Source: Candidatus Sulfopaludibacter sp. SbA3 (GTDB taxonomy: Bacteria; Acidobacteriota; Terriglobia; 2-12-FULL-54-10). Taken from it: 7,026 bases of DNA. Positions within the stretch are counted from its first letter, which is position 1. Every line of letters begins with the position of its first letter. Under the pieces are notes generated by a model. It saw nothing but the letters and a program-made list of their open reading frames with translations, ran no database searches and was not told the DNA's origin. Position numbers and translations under genes: made by a program. Location of the stretch: positions 1 to 7,026 of the forward strand of contig CAMBEY010000152.1 in NCBI GenBank assembly GCA_945865705.1. Reading direction: 5' to 3'. Shown in pieces: positions 1 to 4,913 of this stretch.

Positions 1-102
1 CAACAACGCGTTGAGCACCTGCAAGTTGGAGAGACTAACATTGCCCCGCTGCCGCGGCAGGCTGGGTTCGATACGAAGGTACTGGGCCTCGGTGATTTCC
101 AT
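1..102 (-). CDS. IS5-type transposase, N-terminal fragment cut by the window edge
   Basis: Not in a long open frame here because only the first 34 codons are inside the window. Reading leftward from the ATG at 102-100, the translation begins MEITEAQYLRIEPSLPRQRG and continues NVSLSNLQVLNALL to base 1 without a stop. This matches my memory of the N-terminus of IS5-group (DUF4096/DDE-type) transposases, which open with an 'ITEAQY..I.P.LP..RGNV.L.NLQVLNA' helix-rich DNA-binding segment before the catalytic DDE domain. A second in-frame ATG lies at 114-112 (MLRD before MEIT), and a TAA lies just upstream of it, so these are the only two starts. I prefer 102 because the family usually starts there. 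Neither start has a strong ribosome site, as is common for transposases. Whether the element is intact cannot be judged, since the catalytic part lies beyond the left edge. Confidence 0.75.
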   Translation of the reverse strand, partial: MEITEAQYLRIEPSLPRQRGNVSLSNLQVLNALL

Positions 103-145
103 ATCCCGAAGCATACCACATTATTCTATTTAGTGTTAACACGCC
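1..145 (-). mobile_element. Probable terminal part of an IS5-like insertion sequence
   Basis: The transposase start at 102 implies that the insertion sequence end lies a short distance to its right. Just upstream of the gene is the 10-bp palindrome GTGTTAACAC (133-142), followed by CCCTAG with CTAG at 146-149. CTAG-like tetramers are typical IS5-family targets, so the element may end near 145. The exact boundary is an inference, because the opposite end and its inverted repeat are outside the window. Confidence 0.4.
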
Positions 146-248
146 CTAGTGAGAGAGTTTACGTCACTGATAGGACCGGGATTTCTGTACTAAGGTCGAA
201 GTGAGTTTTGCGGGTTTTGCAAGGCCCAGCCGAAGCGCCTTACTCTCC

Positions 249-590
249 CTACTGTTCAATTCGCGTCGTGCCCTGGACGAGATGCTCGTCTTTGCGCAGC
301 TAACGGCTCCCATCCAGCACCTCCAGAAGCGGCCCGGAGACGACCTTTGCCAAGCACGTTCAGTGCCGTGTCCTCATTCACACGCAGCCGCTGGCCTGGA
401 TCCTTCCCGCCGCTGTTGGTCAGCCGGGCGACCATCTTCATGAATCGGTTGAGCGGCTCAACTCCCGAGTCGTCGGCAAACCGGAAACGGACCATTCCTT
501 CGAGATCCCCCGAAACGGCATTGGGGGAAATAGATCCTGCCTGGTCGTTAGGAGTTTAGCAAGGTCGGCGAATTCCGCAGATCTCACAGG
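249..590 (-). pseudogene. Possible frameshifted gene remnant of unknown family
   Basis: No single frame spans this stretch, but three minus-strand frames join into a protein-like sequence. From about 590 to 555 the frame reads SAEFADLAKLL. A shift then gives NDQAGSISPNAVSGDLEGMV, RFRFADDSGVEPLNRFMKMV and ARLTNSGGKDPGQRLRVNED, then TALNVLGK down to about 349. A second shift at GGCAAAGG gives VVSGPLLEVLDGSR, a TAG stop, then LRKDEHLVQGTTRIEQ and the final TAG at 251-249. The pieces are amphipathic and of ordinary composition, unlike the shadow frames elsewhere in the window. I do not recognise the family. It could also be a chance arrangement, or a shorter gene starting at the ATG at 495. The nearby insertion sequence makes decay plausible. 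Confidence 0.3.
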
Positions 591-688
591 CAGCGGCCAA
601 AACAGTGAACACTGGGCATTGAAACGACGGTGAGTGTGATGACCGCACCGTTTGGTAGCCATACTCGCTATATAGGGGGAAATTCAAC

Positions 689-705
689 TCTTCGTACTAC
701 GAAGA
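689..705. repeat. 17-bp palindrome TCTTCGTA-C-TACGAAGA
   Basis: The arms TCTTCGTA (689-696) and TACGAAGA (698-705) are perfect inverted copies around a single C at 697. The shape suits a dimeric regulator's operator or a recombination site. It lies about 27 bp upstream of the minus-strand ATG at 662, so it could have been the operator of the gene now broken at 249-590. No regulator is identified. Confidence 0.5.
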
Positions 706-793
706 AAGTCTGAAGGCGTCCTCAACCGCGCGCGTGTGCATGAAAAACACGTGGTTTACCAACCTCACACTGAAGTCATACTGGAGTCCACAT

Positions 794-825
794 GGAGTCC
801 ATGGTTCGCTGGGGAACCGGACTCC
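794..825. repeat. Hairpin A: 12-bp stem with a 2-nt bulge
   Basis: GGAGTCC (794-800) pairs with GGACTCC (819-825). Inside it, after unpaired AT (801-802), GGTTC (803-807) pairs with GAACC (814-818) around the loop GCTGGG. All 12 pairs are Watson-Crick. An extra copy of GGAGTCC at 783-789 could pair with the same right arm. No T-tract follows on either strand, so it does not look like an intrinsic terminator. Confidence 0.65.
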
Positions 826-842
826 GCTAGAATTTACAGCGC

Positions 843-889
843 GCGGTGCAGCTCGCAGGGAGCCGTAGGCGACCGGAGAGCTGCACCGC
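843..889. repeat. Hairpin B: perfect 12-bp inverted repeat
   Basis: GCGGTGCAGCTC (843-854) and GAGCTGCACCGC (878-889) are exact reverse complements separated by 23 nt. The loop holds a small GCC-GTA-GGC stem (862-870). On the plus strand an A-rich stretch follows. On the minus strand no T-run follows, so the terminator reading is weak. It lies 17 nt from hairpin A, and together they may form one structured element, such as the end of a mobile element or a small RNA. Confidence 0.65.
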
Positions 890-928
890 CAAGAAAAACA
901 AAAGCAAGAAACTACCCCGGATCTCGCA

Positions 929-1234
929 TTATGATTGGTACAGTAAACGGGGGCAGGTCAAGGCGGCATGCGGCAATCCTTGAAATGGAGCACTCAGCAT
1001 TGCAATGAAGGCTTCGGCAAGCTGAATTTCGGAAAAATGAATTTCTGCTCCAATTGTGCTTTTGACGAGGGGTAGATCGTATGTAGCTCCAGTCGAATTA
1101 ATGACAGAATTCTGATTCATAAGCGCGGCAAGGATATCCACCTTGCGCATTATGTGGTTTTCATCGTAGAGCGAATAGAATTCCAAATCGAGGGCATGAA
1201 CATCTCTGACGCGTAATGGTGGTTTAAGTTTCAC
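929..1234 (-). CDS. Hypothetical protein, possibly an N-terminally truncated remnant
   Basis: The frame gives 101 residues from a GTG at 1234-1232. It stays open upstream to a TGA at 1321-1319, and that extra stretch (SCKLTTQELVSHDNL, then RPRLNSTAFTQAY) also looks protein-like but has no ATG, GTG or TTG start. The body contains protein-like blocks such as ALDLEFYSLYDENHIMRKVD, ILAALMNQN and EIHFSEIQLAEAFIAMLSAP, which suggest alternating helices. I do not recognise the family. No ribosome site precedes the GTG. Base composition is visibly more AT-rich than in the operon to its right. The missing start and the insertion sequence nearby fit a gene that lost its 5' end, possibly when the RHH gene or operon boundary was formed. 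A genuine short gene using the GTG start remains possible. Confidence 0.4.
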   Translation of the reverse strand: MKLKPPLRVRDVHALDLEFYSLYDENHIMRKVDILAALMNQNSVINSTGATYDLPLVKSTIGAEIHFSEIQLAEAFIAMLSAPFQGLPHAALTCPRLLYQS

Positions 1235-1334
1235 GTAGGCTTGGGTAAACGCTGTAGAGTTTAGTCTCGGCCGCAGGTTATCGTGCGAAACTAGCTCTTG
1301 TGTGGTTAGTTTGCAGCTTCAAGGCAATGAGAAT

Positions 1335-1556
1335 TCACCACTCGCTGCGCACGAGAGTGCGTTGGGCGGCGGCAACGAATGGATCCCTTGGGCACCGTAT
1401 CTTGTTCAGTGCCTCAGTTACATCATCAGGCGCGTGTCGCGCCAAATACTCTTTTAGGGCATCACCGATCAGCCGACTGCGCGATTTTCTAGTCCGCCGC
1501 GCCAGCCGCCGCACGCTCTCAAGAATGTCATCAGGGATGGTGACAGATGTCTTCAT
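1335..1556 (-). CDS. Ribbon-helix-helix (CopG/MazE-like) DNA-binding protein, antitoxin-like
   Basis: This is a 73-residue protein. Residues 2-8 (KTSVTIP) form the beta strand that enters the DNA major groove as a dimer. Residues 9-22 (DDILESVRRLARRT) are helix 1, KSRS is the turn, and RSRLIGDALKEYLARH is helix 2. This is the standard RHH fold of CopG and VapB/MazE-type antitoxins, which bind their own operator and, through the C-terminal tail, a toxin. The ATG at 1556 starts 3 bp after the TAG of the flavoprotein gene (TAG-CGC-ATG), with no clear ribosome site, so translation is probably coupled. No MazF, PIN-domain or RelE-like toxin follows. A GTG overlapping the stop (1338-1336) opens only ten codons. 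It is either an orphan antitoxin, a regulator of the operon it ends, or the survivor of a lost toxin-antitoxin pair. Confidence 0.75.
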   Translation of the reverse strand: MKTSVTIPDDILESVRRLARRTRKSRSRLIGDALKEYLARHAPDDVTEALNKIRCPRDPFVAAAQRTLVRSEW

Positions 1557-1559
1557 GCG

Positions 1560-3407
1560 CTAAGTTTTGCTGGGTTCGCTCGCGGCTTCCTTGCCGGAGA
1601 TGTAGCCTTGGGTGAGGCAGCGGCCCTGGCCGTGCTGGCTGCAGCCGCCGGCGGATTCGCCCCCGCAGTAGAGGCCGGGGATGACCTTGCCGTGCATGTC
1701 CTGAACCTGGCACTTCATGTTGATGCGCAGGCCGGCGTAGCTGTCATGCACCTCCACAGTGGCCCATGCGGCGTAGAACGGGGCGGTCTGGATTTTGTTT
1801 TTCGGGCTGGGATTGTCGAAGTCCGTGTCTTTGCCGGAATCCACCATCTTGTTCCAGCGCGCCACGGTCGCTTCCAGATTTCTGGCGGGCATGTCCACCT
1901 TGGTATAAGGGTTCTTCTTGATCATGCCGGCCAGCTCGGCCAGCGAGTTAGCGGAGAAGAAATACTTCGGGTCGATGTTGGGCGGGTTTAAGTCCCACTT
2001 TTCGCGCTTCACGGCGTCAGCGTCGAAGATGGCCCAGGTGGGACCAGCGCCGAAGTCCGGCGCTTGCGAACCTTCATTGGGCGCGAGCGCGGCGTCAATA
2101 AAATTCTCGGGAACAATGGGACGCCGCGTGCCGTTGCGCCAGTCGCTTTGCACGTAACCCTTGATATCGCCGTAGTGCGTGCCGTAGGGCCAGCCGTCCG
2201 ACTGCTCGTTGTAGAAACGCTTGCCCATCTGATTCACGAAGATCAGCGTGGACCAGTCGCGCACGCGCAGCCCGGTGGCGCGGGCCAGAGGGAAGATGGG
2301 GCTGTCGGGCGTCCAGCCAACGTAGAGATACTGCGCGCCGATAAGATCGCGCTTGCGAATCGCGCCGTTGCGTTCGAGGATTTGATTCGCGGTTCCCCAC
2401 AATGACGCCCCGAGGGCCATTGCAGCCATCTCGCCGCTGCCGTCCTGGCTGGAGAAGGGCTCACCGGCGAGTTGGTATTCCTCTGTGAGACGCGGGTCGA
2501 AGATGCGACGGAAATTCACGTTGCCCGAGTTGCCGCCCGTGGTTATGATGATTCCTTTTTTTGCTTTGACGGTAACAGTGGGCGTGGTTCGTGCGATCAG
2601 CCCGTCGGAGCGGAACGGCTTCATCGGCGTGGTGCTGCCGGGAAGAAACTTCGGTGTGTAGCTGGCTTTGATGCCCACGACGCGGCCCTCGCCGGGCTTC
2701 TCGCGGTAAATGACGTCCATGTGGTAGTTCAGCAGAAACTGCACGCCTTTTTTCTTGGCGCTGTTTTCAAGCGCGCGATAGATGGTAGTACCGCCGCCAC
2801 CGCGCGGACTTTCCCAGCTTTGTCCCTTGGTCCAGCGGGCGTAATTCTCGCGCGGCGCGGAGTTCCCGATGGCGTGTCCGCCCGCAACGGCCGGCTTGAT
2901 GTCGTCAAAGACGACGCCGTTCTCGATGAGAAATTCAAAAGTCTGCGCTTCATTGTCGGCCAGCGCGCGCTGGATGCCGCGGTCATTGAAGCGATAGTCA
3001 GGCATGCCATTCGTTTCCAACACCGACCAATCGGTGAGGTCTTTAAAGAGAATGTCGGGCGAGTCCACGACGTTAAACTTTTTCTGCGCGCTGGTGCCGC
3101 CGCCAAGGGGGACCTGTCCGCCGTTCAGGATTCCGTGGCCGCCGATCTCGTAATTGGCTTCGATCACCAGCACCGTGGCGCCCTGATCGCGCGCGCGGAT
3201 GGCGGCAGGCAATCCTGTGGCGCCCGCGCCAATGATGACCACGTCGGCTTCCAAATCCCATCGGGTGGGGGTGGCCGTCGCAGTGGATTGCTGGGTCTGC
3301 GCCGGAACGGCCGATATCGCAGCCGCTCCAGCCAGCGTTGCGGCTCCCGTGCCTGCACTGCGGACAAATTCTCTGCGGCTGACTTGCTTTTTGTCTTTTT
3401 CGCTCAT
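1560..3407 (-). CDS. Tat-exported FAD-dependent oxidoreductase (fumarate reductase/KstD-like, FAD_binding_2)
   Basis: Predicted envelope flavoenzyme of 615 residues (two more if the ATG at 3413 is used). I chose the ATG at 3407 because GAGG at 3417-3420 is 9 nt from it but only 3 nt from the ATG at 3413. Numbering below counts from 3413. Residues 11-19 carry the twin-arginine motif (SRREFV), followed by an Ala/Gly-rich hydrophobic segment and a likely cleavage after AVPA (about 39). The FAD Rossmann motif is DVVIIGAGATG (57-67) with the ribose-binding Glu at 85. Later hallmarks of the PF00890 superfamily are GGGGTTIYRAL (205-215), DGSGEMAAMALGA (324-336), FVNQMGKRFYNE (392-403), SYAGLRINMKCQV (558-570), GLYCGGESAGG (580-590) and an Arg at 598 where the family places a substrate-binding arginine. 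No haem c motif (CxxCH) is present, so electrons must pass to another carrier. Length is usual for the superfamily plus a signal peptide. The substrate is unknown; an enoate, ketosteroid-like or urocanate-like double bond is the family's range. It lies 59 bp after the CMD lipoprotein gene and probably shares its mRNA. Confidence 0.9.
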   Translation of the reverse strand: MSEKDKKQVSRREFVRSAGTGAATLAGAAAISAVPAQTQQSTATATPTRWDLEADVVIIGAGATGLPAAIRARDQGATVLVIEANYEIGGHGILNGGQVPLGGGTSAQKKFNVVDSPDILFKDLTDWSVLETNGMPDYRFNDRGIQRALADNEAQTFEFLIENGVVFDDIKPAVAGGHAIGNSAPRENYARWTKGQSWESPRGGGGTTIYRALENSAKKKGVQFLLNYHMDVIYREKPGEGRVVGIKASYTPKFLPGSTTPMKPFRSDGLIARTTPTVTVKAKKGIIITTGGNSGNVNFRRIFDPRLTEEYQLAGEPFSSQDGSGEMAAMALGASLWGTANQILERNGAIRKRDLIGAQYLYVGWTPDSPIFPLARATGLRVRDWSTLIFVNQMGKRFYNEQSDGWPYGTHYGDIKGYVQSDWRNGTRRPIVPENFIDAALAPNEGSQAPDFGAGPTWAIFDADAVKREKWDLNPPNIDPKYFFSANSLAELAGMIKKNPYTKVDMPARNLEATVARWNKMVDSGKDTDFDNPSPKNKIQTAPFYAAWATVEVHDSYAGLRINMKCQVQDMHGKVIPGLYCGGESAGGCSQHGQGRCLTQGYISGKEAASEPSKT

Positions 3408-3416
3408 CTTCATTTA

Positions 3417-3420
3417 CCTC
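3417..3420 (-). promoter_or_regulatory. Ribosome site GAGG for the flavoprotein gene
   Basis: On the minus strand GAGG is followed by TAAATGAAGATG. The spacing is 9 nt to the second ATG (3407) and 3 nt to the first (3413), which favours the second as the start. Confidence 0.5.
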
Positions 3421-3466
3421 ACGTAGTCCGATTCGTTGCGCGCGTTGCAGACACCCCAGAGCCCGA

Positions 3467-4774
3467 TCAAGAGACGGGTAGGCGTGGTTCCAGATTATAC
3501 GGCAAATGCACGTCCATTGTGTGCAACAGAATTGCCGAGCGTGTGTAGTTGCCCATCAGACGGGCCAGATCGATCAAGTTCTTCCTGCCCAGATGTTTTA
3601 GTGCCGCGGTAAAAGTTTCGGGACTAACCCGGTTCGTCCGCAGAACTTCGCGGCCAAGCTGGATGATAGCGGCTTCCTTGGCCGATACACCGTCGAGTGG
3701 TTTGCGATTGCGGATCACGTCGATAATGGCGGGCTCCAATCCTTCCTTCAACGCGACCGGCTCGTGCATTCCCCACTCGAAGACCTGGTCGAACTCGCGC
3801 GCGACCACCAGCCGCGCCAGTTCCTGGAGACGGCGGTCGACTTCGGTCTTAGCCAAGTCGCGACTTCCGTGCAGTCCCAGCCCGCCGGGGCCTTGCAGTC
3901 CGGCAAGCGACGTGGTTTTCGGCGAGACCCGTTCATCGTAGCCGCGTTTGCCTTCCTCGTCCAGGTCCTCACGGCGAATTAACGGGATTCGGCTGCGCGA
4001 GTCAGGGAAGACATCGGGCGGCAGTGTCTTGCCGTATTGTGGGAGCGTGAGCTGCTTCGCCGGAACCTCCGGGCCGGCGGGTTTGCCTGGCATCGGTAGC
4101 AGCGGTGGGCGGTTATAAGGCAGATGCACGTCGACCATGTTCAGCAGGATCGCGGTGGTCGCGTAGCCGCCCATCAGGTCGCAGAGATCGATTAAATTTC
4201 TACGGCCCAAGTGCTTCAGCGCTTCGGCAAAGGTCTCCGGGCTGACGCGATGTCTTTGGAAGAATTCGCGACCGAGCTGGATGATGGCCGCATCCATCGG
4301 GGGAACGCCGGTGAGCGGCTTGTCATGGCGAATGATGTCGATAATGGAGGGTTCCAAGCCCTCTTTTAATGCCACGGGCTCGTGCATCCCCCACTCGAAG
4401 ACCTGATCCATTTCGCGAGCCACCACCAGCCGCGCCAACTCCTGTGTGCGGCGATCTACCTGTGTCTCGGAGAGGTTGCTGCTGGCGTGAAGGCGAATCC
4501 CACCCGGACCACTCAGGCCGGCTAGGGATGTTGAGTCTGGTGAGACGCGTTCGTCATAGGCCTTCTTGCGCTCGTCGTCGAGATCTTCGCGGCGGGCAAG
4601 GGGGGTGCGGCTGCGCGAGTCCGGAAAAACATCTTTAGGAAGGGAAGAGTTGTATTGCTCCAGCGTGAGTGGTCGCCCCGGGGTTTGTTCCGCGGTGGGA
4701 ACACTCCGCGAACATCCTGCCAGCACTCCTGCGGATAAGAGCATGATGAGCGCAGTGCTTTTCAGATGACTCAT
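3467..4774 (-). CDS. Lipoprotein with two tandem carboxymuconolactone decarboxylase-like domains
   Basis: This is a 435-residue protein. The start at 4774 is set by a perfect AGGAGG 8 nt upstream and by the signal peptide that then begins the protein. A frame opening at 4885 would add 37 residues without family character and would start inside the -35 box. Residues 1-20 form an SPase II signal with the lipobox LAGC, so Cys21 is lipidated; Ser at +2 suggests outer-membrane sorting in a Gram-negative cell. Two CMD-like domains follow, at about 36-228 and 242-434. Each has an N-terminal DVFPDSRSR..PL.RREDLD segment, the motif FEWGMHEPVALKEGLEP (126-142 and 332-348), which is the family's characteristic helix, and a C-terminal VSPETF..ALKHLGR.NLIDL..LMG end. 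CMD proteins are decarboxylases or, with a CxxC, AhpD-like peroxidases. No CxxC exists here (only Cys21 and one Cys in domain 1), so a thiol peroxidase role is unlikely. It is the first gene of the operon with the Tat flavoprotein, suggesting joint work in the periplasm on an unsaturated or aromatic-derived substrate. Confidence 0.88.
   Translation of the reverse strand: MSHLKSTALIMLLSAGVLAGCSRSVPTAEQTPGRPLTLEQYNSSLPKDVFPDSRSRTPLARREDLDDERKKAYDERVSPDSTSLAGLSGPGGIRLHASSNLSETQVDRRTQELARLVVAREMDQVFEWGMHEPVALKEGLEPSIIDIIRHDKPLTGVPPMDAAIIQLGREFFQRHRVSPETFAEALKHLGRRNLIDLCDLMGGYATTAILLNMVDVHLPYNRPPLLPMPGKPAGPEVPAKQLTLPQYGKTLPPDVFPDSRSRIPLIRREDLDEEGKRGYDERVSPKTTSLAGLQGPGGLGLHGSRDLAKTEVDRRLQELARLVVAREFDQVFEWGMHEPVALKEGLEPAIIDVIRNRKPLDGVSAKEAAIIQLGREVLRTNRVSPETFTAALKHLGRKNLIDLARLMGNYTRSAILLHTMDVHLPYNLEPRLPVS
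3473..4669 (-). repeat. In-gene tandem duplication, period 618 bp
   Basis: The unit at 4669-4091 and the unit at 4051-3473 encode the two CMD domains in exact register, 206 residues apart with no insertion or deletion across 193 aligned residues. By hand count 138 of 193 positions are identical (about 71%). The linker between them (4090-4052) encodes GKPAGPEVPAKQ, a short Pro-rich hinge. The pattern indicates duplication of a whole domain within the gene. Confidence 0.9.
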
Positions 4775-4782
4775 TGTCCGGG

Positions 4783-4788
4783 CCTCCT
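4783..4788 (-). promoter_or_regulatory. Consensus ribosome site AGGAGG for the CMD lipoprotein
   Basis: Minus-strand AGGAGG followed by the 8-nt spacer CCCGGACA and ATG at 4774. It fixes the start of the lipoprotein and predicts strong translation. Confidence 0.85.
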
Positions 4789-4856
4789 GAATCGTCCCCG
4801 GGGCGGTTGCCGTCATTTCGACCGGTGGACAAGCATGGCTTGGTGCCTCGCCTGTG

Positions 4857-4885
4857 AGTATTTGTCGAAAGGGATGCCGAGTCAA
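4857..4885 (-). promoter_or_regulatory. Sigma70-type promoter of the lipoprotein-flavoprotein-RHH operon
   Basis: On the minus strand TTGACT (4885-4880, five of six consensus bases) is followed after exactly 17 nt by AATACT (4862-4857, four of six). Transcription would start near 4850, leaving a leader of about 75 nt before the ATG at 4774. It lies in the only intergenic gap of useful size between the vWA gene and the lipoprotein gene. Confidence 0.6.
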
Positions 4886-4907
4886 GCAATTTTGTGTGGT
4901 GAATTGC
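4886..4907. promoter_or_regulatory. Inverted repeat abutting the -35 box, possible operator
   Basis: GCAATT (4886-4891) and AATTGC (4902-4907) are perfect inverted copies separated by 10 nt, directly upstream of the TTGACT box and 7 nt downstream of the vWA stop. A dimeric regulator with half-sites 16 bp apart is one reading. A weak AT-rich terminator stem for the vWA gene is another, but no T-run follows. Confidence 0.35.
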
Positions 4908-4913
4908 GGAAGA

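Larger units (their letters stand above)
591..928. other. Non-coding stretch with palindromes and hairpins
   Basis: I see no credible gene here. The stretch contains a 17-bp palindrome (689-705), a repeated TGGAGTCCA word (782-790, with GGAGTCC again at 794-800), two strong hairpins (794-825 and 843-889) and an A-rich tail (about 891-912). A minus-strand frame starting with ATG at 662 exists, but only its last part, within the remnant to the left, looks protein-like. Confidence 0.6.

Noticed and set aside
63..74. TGGGTTCGATAC, which resembles a tRNA T-arm
   Set aside because: It lies within transposase codons and no acceptor or anticodon stem can be drawn around it.
201..443. An 80-codon plus-strand open frame
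   Set aside because: Low-complexity Arg/Ser-rich translation, no ribosome site, and antisense to the more protein-like remnant frames.
843..912. Hairpin B as an intrinsic terminator
   Set aside because: The A-rich tail follows on the plus strand, where no gene ends. On the minus strand the sequence after the stem has no T-run.
2472..3548. A 358-codon plus-strand open frame
   Set aside because: It lies antisense to the flavoprotein gene, whose family motifs are clear. The plus-strand translation is Arg/Ala/Gly-rich with no recognisable domain, a typical shadow of a GC-rich gene.
4775..4885. N-terminal extension of the CMD lipoprotein to an ATG at 4885
   Set aside because: It would begin within the -35 box, lacks a ribosome site, and would bury the lipoprotein signal peptide 37 residues inside the protein.
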